64,000 nucleotides of DNA from Geothrix limicola (GCF_030268085.1 NZ_BSDE01000002.1:248001-312000); one strand, 5' to 3'; shown: positions 1-8,749, numbered from the stretch's first letter. Numbers and translations: made by a program. The notes: generated from the letters alone by a model not told the origin.

Positions 1-1436
1 GGCACCCAGCCCAGCTTCATGTAATCGCCCAGGCCGTCGTAGCCCGCCGTCGTGGCTGTGGCCTTCATGGCCGCGAAGGCCCGTGCGCCATCAAACCCGC
101 GCAGCCCCTTCATCCAGGCGTCGGCGATAACGCTTACGGCGTGGTAGCCGATCATGCACCAGTTCTCCTGGCCGTGATGGCTCCAGATCGGCAGCATCCT
201 CCAGGGCGACTGGTCGAAGTGGGCGAGCATGGACTGCACCATGTCCACCTCGCGGCGCGGCTCAATGAGCGTGTAAAGCGGATGCAGGGCCCGGTGCGTG
301 TCCCAGAGGCTGAACACCGTGTAGTTCGTGAAGCCCTTCGCCTCGTGGATCTGGCCGTCCACGCCGCGGTAGCGGCCATCCACGTCCTGGAATTCCACGG
401 GCCCGAGCAGGCTGTGATAGAAGGCCGTGTAGAAGGCGCGCCGCTGAGCTTCTGTGCCCGCGAAATCGATGCGGGCGAGTTCCTTTTCCCATGCGTTCGA
501 AGCCTCGGCCCGCACGCAGTCGAAGTCCCAGTGCGGCACCTCGGCCCGAAGGTTGGCGAGGGCCCCTTCTTCGCTCACGGCGGACAGGGCCACCTTCACC
601 TGGATGCTTTCGCGCGCCTCCGTATCGAAGTCGAAGTGCAGCTTCAGGGCCTTGCCCGCCATCTCGGGAAAGCCTGAGGTTTGATCCCACTTGCGCCAGA
701 AGCCCTGGTAGACGGGGCGCGGCTCCTGGTTCTGCTGGCCGTAGGCCTTGAAGGGTTTGCTGAAGGCCATGGCGAAGTAGAGGTGGCGATCCCGCGCCCA
801 GCCGCGCACGTGGCGATAGCCCGTCACGAGGTCGGGCCCCTTCACCTGGGCCCGCGACCACAGCACCTTGCCCTCGTAGTTGTAGATGGAATGCACCAGG
901 TCGAGGACGATGCGGCTGTCCGAACTTTTTGGGAAGGTGTAGCGGTGCATGCCCACGCGCGGGGTGGTCGTCAGCTCCGCCTTCACGCCGGGATCCGTGA
1001 GCGTCACCGCGTAGTAGCCCGGCTGCGCCACCTCGTCCTTGTAACGGGAGCGATACCCGCTTCCGGGCTGATCCGCGGTGCCAGGATCCAGTTTCAGCGG
1101 GCCCACGGTGGGCATCACCAGCAGGTCGCCCAGGTCCGAATGCCCCGTGCCGTGCAGGTGCGTGTGGCTGAACCCGACGATGGTCGGATCGTCGTGCTGG
1201 TAACCCGCGCAGTAGCGGTAGACGTCCTTGTGGTAGGTCTTCCCGTCCAGCGAGTAGGTGGCCGTGTCCGTATCGGGGCTCAGCTGCACGAAGCCGAAGG
1301 GCACGGTGGCGCCGGGATAGGCGTGGCCCATGCCTTTGGTGCCGATGAAGGGATCCACGCTTTCCACCCGGCGCGGCGCCTGGGCTTGAAGCCCAAGGGC
1401 GAGCGGCAGGATCAGGGCGAGCATCAAGGGCTTCAT
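1..1436 (-). CDS. GH92 family alpha-mannosidase, 3' end cut by window edge
   Basis: This is a secreted glycoside hydrolase of family 92, whose members are calcium-dependent exo-alpha-mannosidases acting on mannan or N-glycan chains. The 478 visible residues begin with a signal peptide (about 1-20). The family hallmark PFIGT...PGATVPFGFVQLSPDT follows at about residues 29-55. Further GH92-like blocks are the FSHTHLHGTG segment, the HGQENWCMIGYHAV segment and GYDGLGDYMKLGWVP at the truncated end. The reading frame is open to base 1, so the C-terminal catalytic part lies outside the window. It is divergent from the metallopeptidase gene at 1551. Which mannose linkage is cleaved cannot be told from this part. 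Confidence 0.92.
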   Translation of the reverse strand, partial: MKPLMLALILPLALGLQAQAPRRVESVDPFIGTKGMGHAYPGATVPFGFVQLSPDTDTATYSLDGKTYHKDVYRYCAGYQHDDPTIVGFSHTHLHGTGHSDLGDLLVMPTVGPLKLDPGTADQPGSGYRSRYKDEVAQPGYYAVTLTDPGVKAELTTTPRVGMHRYTFPKSSDSRIVLDLVHSIYNYEGKVLWSRAQVKGPDLVTGYRHVRGWARDRHLYFAMAFSKPFKAYGQQNQEPRPVYQGFWRKWDQTSGFPEMAGKALKLHFDFDTEARESIQVKVALSAVSEEGALANLRAEVPHWDFDCVRAEASNAWEKELARIDFAGTEAQRRAFYTAFYHSLLGPVEFQDVDGRYRGVDGQIHEAKGFTNYTVFSLWDTHRALHPLYTLIEPRREVDMVQSMLAHFDQSPWRMLPIWSHHGQENWCMIGYHAVSVIADAWMKGLRGFDGARAFAAMKATATTAGYDGLGDYMKLGWV

Positions 1437-1550
1437 GGCAGATCCCCTCGGGAAAGCTGCCCCCACTGTACAGGACGGTCCGGTAAGTTTTCGCGATCGG
1501 AAAGCCGGCCCGCCCTCCTAGACTGGAGGTTCCGTTCAGCGAGGAAGCCC

Positions 1551-3653
1551 ATGAAGCTCTTTGGCACCGCCCTCCTTATCGCCGCCCTGGCCGGCCCCCA
1601 GGCCCTCGCCCAAGGCATTCCAGGCCAGGTTGTCTCGGGCTGGAGACCCACTTCCCTTACGGAGCTGGCGCCGGTTTCCCAGCGGCTGCTGAATGCCCTC
1701 GTGGCCCAGTACGGTGAGGGGCAACGCCCACGCATCGAGCGGGGCCTGAAGCAGGTGCGGACCTTCTGGCGCGCCGAAGACGGCGACGCCAAGGCCTTCG
1801 AGACCTTCGTGAACACTTACTTCGCGGGGGATCCGAAGGCCCTGGACGCGCTCTTCGGCCGCCTGGAGTTCGCGATGGAAAGCTATTTCGGCCACGCTCA
1901 CGAGATCGGCCGCGACTTCAAGTGGCACACGGATCTCGACCTCGGCCCCGTGCTGCCCGTGGACGAGATCCTCTCGGGCTACGACGCGGGCGCGCACTTC
2001 ATCGATGATGCCTTCAGCAACAAGCTGGCCTTCGTCGTGCTGCTCAACTTCCCCATGTCCGACCTGAACGAGCGCCTGAAGGACGGCGATACCTGGACCC
2101 GCCGCCAGTGGGCCGAAGCGCGCCTAGTGGACCTCTTCGCCAAGCGCATTCCCGCCGAGGTGAACCAGGCCGCCGCCGAGGCCAGCGGACAGGCCGAGCG
2201 CTACATCGCCTCGTACAACATCTGGATGCACCACCTGGTGGACGCGAAGGGAAATCGCCTCTTCGAACCCAAGAAGCGCCTGCTCTCCCACTGGAACCTG
2301 CGGGACGAGCTGAAGAGCCGCTACGCGCAGGGGCCCGCCGGGCTCGCCCACCAGCGCACGATCCAGAAGGTCATGGAGCGCATCGTCACGCAAACCATCC
2401 CCGCCGCCGTGATCGACAATCCGCTGGTGGATTGGAATCCGGTCACGAACGAGGTACGGGCCGCCGCGGTGCAGGACAGCGACAAGGCCGTGCCCGCCGG
2501 CTTCAAGCCCAGCGCCGCCCCTGAGCCCGACACCCGCTACAAGGTACTGCTGGACTGCTTCCTGGCCATGAAGAAGGCCGATCCCTACAGCCCCACGGCG
2601 CCCACCCATATCGCCCGCAGCTACGACGAGGGCCGTCAGATTCCCGAAGCCCGCGTGAAGAAGATGCTGGAGGAAGTCTGCGCCAGTCCCCTCGTCAAGC
2701 AGGTGGCCCAGGTCATCGAGACACGATTGGGCCGCAAGCTGGAGCCCTTCGACATCTGGTACAACGGCTTCCGCCCCGGCGCCGATCTGGACGAGGCCAA
2801 GCTGGATGCAATCCTCAAGGCCAAATACCCCACCCCTGCGGCCTACAAGGCCGACATGCCGAACCTCCTGCGGGGCCTGGGTTTCAGCCCCGAGCGCGCG
2901 GCCTGGCTCGCCTGCCGCATCGAGGTGGATCCGGCCCGCGGCTCGGGCCACGCCATGGGCGCCCAGATGCGCAGCGACAACGCCCACCTGCGCACCCGAG
3001 TGGGCCAGGACGGCATGGACTACAAGGGCTTCAACATCGCCGTCCACGAGATGGGCCACAACGTCGAGCAGACTTTCTCCCTCGTCAACATCGACCACTG
3101 GCTGCTGAACGGCGTGCCCAACACCGCCTTCACCGAGGCCCTGGCCTTCGTGTTCCAGGCCCAGGATCTCAAGCTCCTGGGCCAGCCCGCGCCGGACGCC
3201 AAGGCCCTGGCCGAAAAGACGCTCAATGATTTCTGGATGACCTACGAGATCGCGGGCGTGGGCCTGGTGGACACCGCCGTCTGGCACTGGATGTACGAGC
3301 ACCCCAGCGCCACGCCCAGTCAGTTGAAGGAGGCCGTCCTCGCCATCTCCAAGGATGTCTGGAACCGCTACTACGCGCCCGTGCTGGGCCAGAAGGATTG
3401 CGTGCTGCTGGGCATCTACAGCCACATGATCCACAGCTTCCTCTACCTGCCGGACTACCCCATCGGCCACATGATCGCCTTCCAGATCGAGCACGAGATC
3501 GAGAAGACCGGCAAGCTCGGCGAGACCTTCGAACGCATGGCCACGCAAGGCCGCCTCACGCCGGACCTCTGGATGCAGAAGGCCACCGGCCGCCCCGTGG
3601 GCCCCGAAGCCCTGCTTGAGGCCACGGAGAAGGCCCTGAAGGCCGTTCGCTGA
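1551..3653 (+). CDS. Secreted HExxH zinc metallopeptidase-like protein of unnamed family
   Basis: This is a 700-residue protein with a signal peptide (MKLFGTALLIAALAGPQALA). Its only recognisable motif is HEMGH at residues 499-503. A glutamate at 529 in TEALAF sits 26 residues after the second His, the pattern of gluzincin metallopeptidases (two His and one Glu binding zinc). I do not recognise the other ~450 residues as a named peptidase family. The frame is open upstream to 681, but the signal peptide and the AGCGAGGAAG stretch before ATG 1551 decide the start. It is divergent from the GH92 gene, so both may serve periplasmic or extracellular glycoprotein breakdown. Peptidase activity is inferred from the motif alone. 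Confidence 0.8.
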   Translation: MKLFGTALLIAALAGPQALAQGIPGQVVSGWRPTSLTELAPVSQRLLNALVAQYGEGQRPRIERGLKQVRTFWRAEDGDAKAFETFVNTYFAGDPKALDALFGRLEFAMESYFGHAHEIGRDFKWHTDLDLGPVLPVDEILSGYDAGAHFIDDAFSNKLAFVVLLNFPMSDLNERLKDGDTWTRRQWAEARLVDLFAKRIPAEVNQAAAEASGQAERYIASYNIWMHHLVDAKGNRLFEPKKRLLSHWNLRDELKSRYAQGPAGLAHQRTIQKVMERIVTQTIPAAVIDNPLVDWNPVTNEVRAAAVQDSDKAVPAGFKPSAAPEPDTRYKVLLDCFLAMKKADPYSPTAPTHIARSYDEGRQIPEARVKKMLEEVCASPLVKQVAQVIETRLGRKLEPFDIWYNGFRPGADLDEAKLDAILKAKYPTPAAYKADMPNLLRGLGFSPERAAWLACRIEVDPARGSGHAMGAQMRSDNAHLRTRVGQDGMDYKGFNIAVHEMGHNVEQTFSLVNIDHWLLNGVPNTAFTEALAFVFQAQDLKLLGQPAPDAKALAEKTLNDFWMTYEIAGVGLVDTAVWHWMYEHPSATPSQLKEAVLAISKDVWNRYYAPVLGQKDCVLLGIYSHMIHSFLYLPDYPIGHMIAFQIEHEIEKTGKLGETFERMATQGRLTPDLWMQKATGRPVGPEALLEATEKALKAVR

Positions 3654-3681
3654 ACGATCTCACCCAGGAGCAAGAAATCTG

Positions 3682-3793
3682 GAACCGCGAATGACGCTAA
3701 TTCGCGCGAATGAAATATGAACGGCCGCTCAGATTGATTCTGAGGGTTCGACGTGTTCTTTATTCGCGTTCATTCGCGCACATTCGCGGTTCA
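3682..3793. repeat. ATTCGCG-rich imperfect inverted repeat (REP-like)
   Basis: The left arm (3682-3713) and right arm (3768-3792) are inverted copies built from short ATTCGCG/ATTAGCG modules ending in GAACCGCGAATG and its complement. The left arm has about 10 extra bases, and some 55 bases lie between the arms. It fills the space between two convergent genes and touches the last codons of the TorF-like gene. It could fold as a shared terminator or be a dispersed REP-type element. No poly-T tract follows. Confidence 0.6.
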
Positions 3794-4690
3794 GAATGCC
3801 TTGGAAATGGTGAAGGTCAGGCGGCTCTTGCCGATGTTGCGGCCGGCGGCGTTTTCGTAGACGAGGACATCGTTGTCGGCCGCACGGCTCTTCGTGTCGG
3901 CATCCGTGGCGGCGAGGGTGAGGGTGTAGCCCTTGATCTCCTTGGCGACGCCGAGCTTGTAGTCGGAATAGCTGAACAGGGAATTGTCCCCAGTGAGCCG
4001 GCCGGTGTTGGCATTCGTGAAGAAGGCGGGGTTGGCGTTGGAGGGATAGGCGCAGTGCCCGCCGTGCACCAGCACCGTCCATCCGCTCTCGCCGATGGGC
4101 ACGGCCAGGCTGAGGTCCACATAGGTGGCCCCTTCGGCGTTATAGGTTCCGAAGTTGTTGGCGCTGAGCACTCGCGAGTACTTCAGGCTGGCCCAGGAGT
4201 AGTTCAGGCCCAGGTAGGCCTCGGTGGTGGCGGGATTGCGGAAGGCGCCCAGGGATTGGTAGGTGCCCGGATAGAGATAGCGGTACAGGCCCACATCCAG
4301 GGTCCAGTCCTTGGCGAAGCCCCATTTGTAGCCCCCGAACAGATCCAGTTCGACGGCGGCGGAATTCACCTTGCCCCCGCCCGGGGAGCCGAGGGAGACC
4401 GGCGCGCTCGCGAGGTTCGCGTTCTGATCCGTGAACCAGGAGATGTTGCTGAGGCTGGTGCTGAGGTAGAACCCTGAAGGGTGGACCAGGTCCAGCTCGC
4501 CCTGCACGGTGGGTTTCCCGTCCGTCTGGGTGAGGCCGCGGAAGATGTACTGGGAGCCAAAGGTGGCCGAACCGCTCAGGGCGAAGCCCAGGAGCGTGGG
4601 CGGCGCCGGGGTTGCGGCGGGCGCGGGGCTCTGGGCGGCGAGCCCCGCGGCCAGGGTTGCCAGCAGGGGAAGGGCGGAATATCGGCGCAT
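3791..4690 (-). CDS. TorF-family putative outer-membrane porin
   Basis: This 299-residue protein has a signal peptide (about 1-19) followed by an Ala/Pro-rich linker. Its mature part looks like an outer-membrane beta-barrel: alternating strands such as LSGSATFGSQYIFRGLTQTDGKPTVQGELDLVH near the N terminus and a terminal aromatic residue in LTFTISKAF. The SQYIFRGLTQT block resembles the TorF putative porin family. It is the third gene of a minus-strand series after amt and the PII gene, a setting that suggests passage of ammonium or small nitrogen compounds. The substrate is not shown by the sequence. An alternative is a general barrel of the same fold. Confidence 0.8.
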   Translation of the reverse strand: MRRYSALPLLATLAAGLAAQSPAPAATPAPPTLLGFALSGSATFGSQYIFRGLTQTDGKPTVQGELDLVHPSGFYLSTSLSNISWFTDQNANLASAPVSLGSPGGGKVNSAAVELDLFGGYKWGFAKDWTLDVGLYRYLYPGTYQSLGAFRNPATTEAYLGLNYSWASLKYSRVLSANNFGTYNAEGATYVDLSLAVPIGESGWTVLVHGGHCAYPSNANPAFFTNANTGRLTGDNSLFSYSDYKLGVAKEIKGYTLTLAATDADTKSRAADNDVLVYENAAGRNIGKSRLTFTISKAF

Positions 4691-4848
4691 GACGGACTCC
4701 CGGGCTTGGATTCATCGGGGAAAGCATCAACCAGATCCCGGGCGCCCACACGGCCCCGGACCGCGACCATTGTGTGAGTATCGGGTGCCAACCGAGGTCA
4801 CATTAAGGGTGGGCGGTCCGGGGCTTTGACGCCTCGATAAACCAGGCC

Positions 4849-5211
4849 TCAGTGGTGCCGCTGGGGCTCCGGAGTCAGCGCTTCGTTGTCGACTTCTCCC
4901 GTGCGGATGCGGATGACCTGTTCCAGCGGGCGGACGAAGATCTTGCCGTCCCCCACCTCGCCCGTGCGCGCCGAGGCGAGGATCGCGTCGATGGTGATGG
5001 CGACGAAGGGTTCGGAGACCGCGATGTCCAGCTGGATCTTCTCGTGGAATTCATAGACCATCGGCGCACCGCGGTAGGTCTCCAGGGCGATCTTCTCGCC
5101 GCCGTGGCCCGCCACGCGGAGGATGGTCATGCCGGTAACTTCGGCGGCGAAGAGGGCCGACTTCACCTCCTCGAGTTTTTCAGGTCGGATGACGGCTGTG
5201 ATGAGCTTCAA
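4849..5211 (-). CDS. glnK: Divergent PII nitrogen regulatory protein
   Basis: This is a PII signal transducer of 120 residues, expected to form a trimer that senses ATP/ADP and 2-oxoglutarate and gates the adjacent ammonium channel. The start is TTG at 5211. GGAGG lies 6 bases upstream of it, and the protein then begins MKLITAVIRPEKLEEVK in exact register with E. coli GlnK; a start at 5232 would add seven unlikely residues. The B-loop TGEVGDGKIFV and C-loop RIRTGE are intact. In the T-loop, Gln39 is Glu, Arg38 is Gly and the uridylylated Tyr51 is Met, while Lys58 is kept. Classical uridylylation is therefore unlikely. It lies 70 bases downstream of amt. Confidence 0.95.
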   Translation of the reverse strand: MKLITAVIRPEKLEEVKSALFAAEVTGMTILRVAGHGGEKIALETYRGAPMVYEFHEKIQLDIAVSEPFVAITIDAILASARTGEVGDGKIFVRPLEQVIRIRTGEVDNEALTPEPQRHH

Positions 5212-5281
5212 AATCCACCTCCCTTGCCGCACGTGGCGACATCCGTCTTTGACAACCCGGCGTTCCGCTCCAGCTTCGCAC

Positions 5282-6889
5282 TCATAGCTCGCTCCCGAGG
5301 GGAATACGCGAGGTCAGGGCCGGGGCTTCCGCGACTTTCGGGGGCCTCGGCGTGAGGATGACCGGCGTGCTCACGGTGGACCCGTCGCCCGGATAGGCGG
5401 GGGCCGACACCTCGTGGAAATCGAGGCCCGCCATTTCAACTTCGGGCGCGACGCGCATGCCGATGGTCTTGTCGAGCAGCTTGAAGAGCACGAAGCTCGT
5501 GGCGCCCACCCAGATGATGTTGGTGCCGATGCCGATGAGCTGAGCGACGAGCTGGCGGCCGTCGCCGTAGAAGAGGCCCGCCACGCCCGCGGCGGGGCCA
5601 CCGTTGAGGCCCTGACCATAGGTGCCATCGGCGAAGAGCCCCAGGGCGATGAGCCCCCAGGCGCCGTTCACGCCGTGCACCGCGATGGCGCCGACGGGAT
5701 CATCGATCTTCAGCGTGTTCTCAATGTAGAGCGCGGCGACGACCACCAGGAAACCCGCGACGGCGCCGATGAAGACGGCCGCGGGCGCCGTGACGAAGGC
5801 ACAGGAGGCCGTGATGGCCACCAGCCCCGCGAGCAGGCCGTTGACGGCCATGGACAGGTCCGGCGCGCCGAACTTCCGCGCCGTGTAGAGGTAGGCCACC
5901 ACCGCCCCCGAGGCCGAGGCCAGCATGGTGTTGGTGGCCACGACGGCGATGCGCAGATCCGTGCCCGCCAGGGTGGAGCCCGCGTTGAAGCCGAACCATC
6001 CGAAGGCCAGGATGATGGCGCCGAGGGTGGCCATGGGCAGGTTGTGGCCGGGGATGGCCACCGCCCGGCCCTTGACGAACTTCCCGATGCGCGGCCCCAG
6101 GACGAGCACGCCCGTGAGGGCCATCACGCCGCCCGTGAGGTGGACGACGCCCGATCCCGCGAAGTCCACGTAGCCGTGGCCCAGGCCCGTATATTTGCCG
6201 AGCGTGGCGAGCCAGCCTCCGCCCCAGGCCCAGCAGGCGAACACCGGGTAGATGAGGGCCGAGGCCACCAGGCCGTAGAGCATGAAGGCCGACAGCTTCC
6301 AGCGCTCGGCCATGGCGCCCGTGGGAATGGTCAGGGCCGTATCCATGAACACCATCTGGAAGAGGAACATGGCGAAAGCCGACACGTCGTACGAGGCTCC
6401 GGTGAGGAAGAAGCCCCGGCCACCGAGAAGGCCCCATTGATTACCGTGGATCACGGGGCCGAAGAGCCGCGACATTCCTTCGGGGGCGGAGAGCGCCGCG
6501 CCCATGGCCGAGCCCGAGCCGCCCATCTGGAAGGCGTAGCCCACGGCCCAGAAGCCGAGGATGCCGACGCCGTACACCATCACGTTCATCATCATCGTGT
6601 GGGCCGCGTTCTTGGCGCGGGTGAAGCCTGTTTCCGCCAGGGCGAAGCCCGCCTGCATGAACATCACGAGGAAGGCCGCCAGCAGCGTCCAGACGAAGTT
6701 GAGCGCCACGCGCGTCTGCCCCACGGCCGCGCCCAGCTCCTGCAGCGTGGGGGCGCCCGCGGTCTGCGCGGGCACGTTCTGGATGCCGCCCGTGGCCCCG
6801 CCGTTCGGATCGCCCGCGAACAGCAGGGGCGTGAAAGCCGCGACGGCGGCCGCCACCGCGAAAGCCCTCAAGAGCGTACGCCGGTTCAT
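5282..6889 (-). CDS. amt: Ammonium transporter Amt
   Basis: This 535-residue Amt/MEP/Rh-family channel carries ammonium across the inner membrane. The N terminus (MNRRTLLRAFAVAAAVAAFTPLLFA) is a signal-like segment. About eleven hydrophobic helices follow, with family blocks such as FALAETGFTRAKNAAH, FMDTALTIPTGAMAERWKLSAF, DFAGSGVVHLTGG and GGFNAGST-like FGWFGFNAGST. The cytoplasmic tail of about 60 residues is long and proline-rich. The start at 6889 follows an AGGAGGAGGTTCC ribosome site. The frame continues upstream without a better start. The PII gene lies directly downstream. Upstream are a sigma54-type promoter and palindromes, which suggests induction under nitrogen limitation. Confidence 0.96.
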   Translation of the reverse strand: MNRRTLLRAFAVAAAVAAFTPLLFAGDPNGGATGGIQNVPAQTAGAPTLQELGAAVGQTRVALNFVWTLLAAFLVMFMQAGFALAETGFTRAKNAAHTMMMNVMVYGVGILGFWAVGYAFQMGGSGSAMGAALSAPEGMSRLFGPVIHGNQWGLLGGRGFFLTGASYDVSAFAMFLFQMVFMDTALTIPTGAMAERWKLSAFMLYGLVASALIYPVFACWAWGGGWLATLGKYTGLGHGYVDFAGSGVVHLTGGVMALTGVLVLGPRIGKFVKGRAVAIPGHNLPMATLGAIILAFGWFGFNAGSTLAGTDLRIAVVATNTMLASASGAVVAYLYTARKFGAPDLSMAVNGLLAGLVAITASCAFVTAPAAVFIGAVAGFLVVVAALYIENTLKIDDPVGAIAVHGVNGAWGLIALGLFADGTYGQGLNGGPAAGVAGLFYGDGRQLVAQLIGIGTNIIWVGATSFVLFKLLDKTIGMRVAPEVEMAGLDFHEVSAPAYPGDGSTVSTPVILTPRPPKVAEAPALTSRIPLGSEL

Positions 6890-7030
6890 GGAACCTCCTC
6901 CTTTTCGGGTGTGGGATCGGCGTGGCCTGCACCGATGGGAATCCGGTAGTCGGCAGGCCACGCTGTGAGTTCCTCCGATCCCGCCTCCCCAAATCCAGGA
7001 ACCGACCACCGGTCCCTACCCGGATACAAC

Positions 7031-7046
7031 AGCAGGGCCCGTGCCG
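7031..7046 (-). promoter_or_regulatory. Sigma54 (-24/-12) promoter of amt-glnK
   Basis: Read on the minus strand, CGGCACGGGCCCTGCT matches the sigma54 consensus TGGCACGNNNNTTGCW at all but two defined positions. The invariant GG and GC are exactly 10 bases apart. It lies about 140 bases before the amt start codon, so the leader would be roughly 130 bases. A sigma54-activator gene lies next to it, which supports the call. Confidence 0.7.
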
Positions 7047-7134
7047 TTTTTCGGAAGTGCGCTTGCGATTCATCGATCTACAGCAATACAAGCCCTTACG
7101 TCACAAAAAGTACTCATAGAAGCCTTCCAGGCTA

Positions 7135-7179
7135 CTTACAAAAATGTAATTCATTTGAATGAAGCTACATTTTTGTAAG
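7135..7179. promoter_or_regulatory. Paired palindromic activator sites upstream of amt
   Basis: A perfect 14-bp inverted repeat (CTTACAAAAATGTA at 7135-7148, TACATTTTTGTAAG at 7166-7179) encloses a second small dyad, TTCATT-TG-AATGAA, at 7150-7163. Each arm contains the self-similar 12-mer TACATTTTTGTA, which also occurs at 8750-8761. The pair lies about 90-150 bases upstream of the -24/-12 promoter, the usual distance for an enhancer bound by a sigma54 activator. The AT-rich composition stands out against GC-rich surroundings. Confidence 0.65.
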
Positions 7180-7190
7180 ATTTTGTAATC

Positions 7191-8729
7191 TCAGCCCCGG
7201 AACCGCTCCGGTTCCAGCCCGTATTTCTGGATCTTGTAGTTGAGGATGCGCTCCGTGGTCTGCAGCAGGCGGGCCGCGCGGGAACGATTGCCCCGGGCGG
7301 ATTTCAGCGCATCCTGCAGCAGATCCTTTTCGAAGGCCGCCACGGCCTCGCCCAGCCCGCTGCCCGGCAGGGTTCCCGACACTTCGGCGGTCTGCAGCGA
7401 GGGCGGCAGGTGGTGGGCGTGGATGACCCCGCCCTCGGCCACGAGGATCGCGCGCTCGATGGCGTTCTCCAGCTCGCGCACGTTGCCGGGCCAGTGGTAG
7501 GCCGTCAGCATGTCGATGGCCGAAGTCGAGATGCGGCGCACATCCTTGCCCTGAGCCGCCGAGATCTTCTCCACGAAATGGTCCGCCAGCAGCAGGATGT
7601 CCGCCTGGCGCTCCCGCAGGGGCGGCAGGAAGAGCTCGAAGACGTGCAGGCGGTAGTAGAGATCCTCCCGGAAGGTGCCGGCTCGCACCGCAGCCTCCAG
7701 ATCCCGGTGGGTGGCGGCGAGGAGGCGCACGTCCACCTTCACGGGGCTGGTGCCGCCGAGCCGCTCGAACTCCCGCTCCTGAAGCACGCGCAGCAGCTTC
7801 ACCTGGGTGGCCGCCGAGAGTTCGCCCACTTCATCGAGGAAGAGCGTGCCGCCGTGGGCCAGCTCGAAGCGGCCCTTCTTCTGGTGCCGCGCGTCCGTGA
7901 AGGCGCCGGGCTCGTAGCCGAAGAGTTCAGATTCGATGAGGTTTTCCGGCAGAGCCCCGCAGCTCACCTTGATGAAGGGCTTGTCGGCCCTGGGCGAATT
8001 GTAGTGGAGGGCGTGGGCCACCAGTTCCTTGCCCGTGCCCGATTCGCCCCGGATGAGCACGGTGGTGTTGCTGGGCGCGGCCTGGGCCACGGCCTCGTAG
8101 ACCCGCTGCATGGCGTGGCTGTGGCCGATGAGGTGGCGCAGATCGTAGCGGTCCCGCAGCTCCTGACGCAGCTGCTGGTTCTCTTCCGCCAGCCGCTGGC
8201 GGTCCGCGGCCACGAGCTTGGCCACCTTCATGGCCAGGCCCACCATGGAGGCCGCGATCTGCAGCAGCTTGGTATCCCGGTCGTAATCGCGGTGCCGATC
8301 AAAGGGCACGGTGAGGCACAGGGTTCCCGCCGTCCGTCGATCCAGGAAGACCGGGATGCAGAAGAAGGAGAGCTCGGCCTTCTTCCGTTTCTGCTCCTTG
8401 AGCACGCCCGTGCGATCGAGGAACAGCGGCTCCTGGCTGGCCTGGGGCAGCACCACGGCCTTGCCGCTGGCCAGCACGCGCCCGTTGATCCCCTCGCCGA
8501 CCTTGTAGTGGGCCCGCGCAACCGCCTGCTGCGTCAGGCCCCGGGCCGCCTCGATGCGCAGCCCCTTCCCTTCCTCATCAGCCAGGAAGATGGCCCCGTT
8601 CAAGGCTCCGAAGGCCTCCGCCAGGATCTCCAGCACTCGGGGCAGCGCGGCGCGGATATCCGAGGCCGCCAGGGCCTGGCTCAGCTCCAGGAGGGGTGCG
8701 AGACGAAGGGCATCCTCGGAGGGGGGCAT
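7191..8729 (-). CDS. NifA-like sigma54-dependent transcriptional activator (GAF-AAA-Fis)
   Basis: This 512-residue bacterial enhancer-binding protein has a GAF sensor domain (about 10-170), a short coiled linker, an AAA+ domain and a Fis-type helix-turn-helix (about 475-508, GNRSRAARLLQTT). Walker A is GESGTGKE at 228-235 and Walker B is GTLFLDE near 295-300. The sigma54-contacting GAFTGA loop reads GAFTDA (275-280), an unusual change. The overall domain order and C-terminal helix resemble NifA. It is adjacent to amt-glnK with shared palindromes on both sides, so it probably activates ammonium uptake and may regulate itself. No nitrogenase genes are in the window, so the nifA symbol is not applied. 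Confidence 0.9.
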   Translation of the reverse strand: MPPSEDALRLAPLLELSQALAASDIRAALPRVLEILAEAFGALNGAIFLADEEGKGLRIEAARGLTQQAVARAHYKVGEGINGRVLASGKAVVLPQASQEPLFLDRTGVLKEQKRKKAELSFFCIPVFLDRRTAGTLCLTVPFDRHRDYDRDTKLLQIAASMVGLAMKVAKLVAADRQRLAEENQQLRQELRDRYDLRHLIGHSHAMQRVYEAVAQAAPSNTTVLIRGESGTGKELVAHALHYNSPRADKPFIKVSCGALPENLIESELFGYEPGAFTDARHQKKGRFELAHGGTLFLDEVGELSAATQVKLLRVLQEREFERLGGTSPVKVDVRLLAATHRDLEAAVRAGTFREDLYYRLHVFELFLPPLRERQADILLLADHFVEKISAAQGKDVRRISTSAIDMLTAYHWPGNVRELENAIERAILVAEGGVIHAHHLPPSLQTAEVSGTLPGSGLGEAVAAFEKDLLQDALKSARGNRSRAARLLQTTERILNYKIQKYGLEPERFRG

Positions 8730-8749
8730 GGGAATCCCGAATGAGATTC

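Larger units (their letters stand above)
6890..7190. other. Intergenic regulatory region between the activator gene and amt
   Basis: This 301-base gap holds the amt ribosome site, the -24/-12 promoter (7031-7046) and the paired palindromes (7135-7179). A further TTTTGTAA half-site (7181-7188) precedes the activator's stop codon. No credible gene is visible in it. Confidence 0.7.

Noticed and set aside
681-1550. Plus-strand open frame running upstream of the metallopeptidase
   Set aside because: It is antisense to the GH92 gene, has no ribosome site, and the true protein starts with a signal peptide at 1551.
2124-3548. 474-codon minus-strand open frame
   Set aside because: It is antisense to the metallopeptidase gene, with composition typical of a GC-rich shadow frame and no recognisable domain.
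5414-6949. 511-codon plus-strand open frame
   Set aside because: Shadow of amt; His/Glu/Arg/Gly-rich translation without hydrophobic core or motif.
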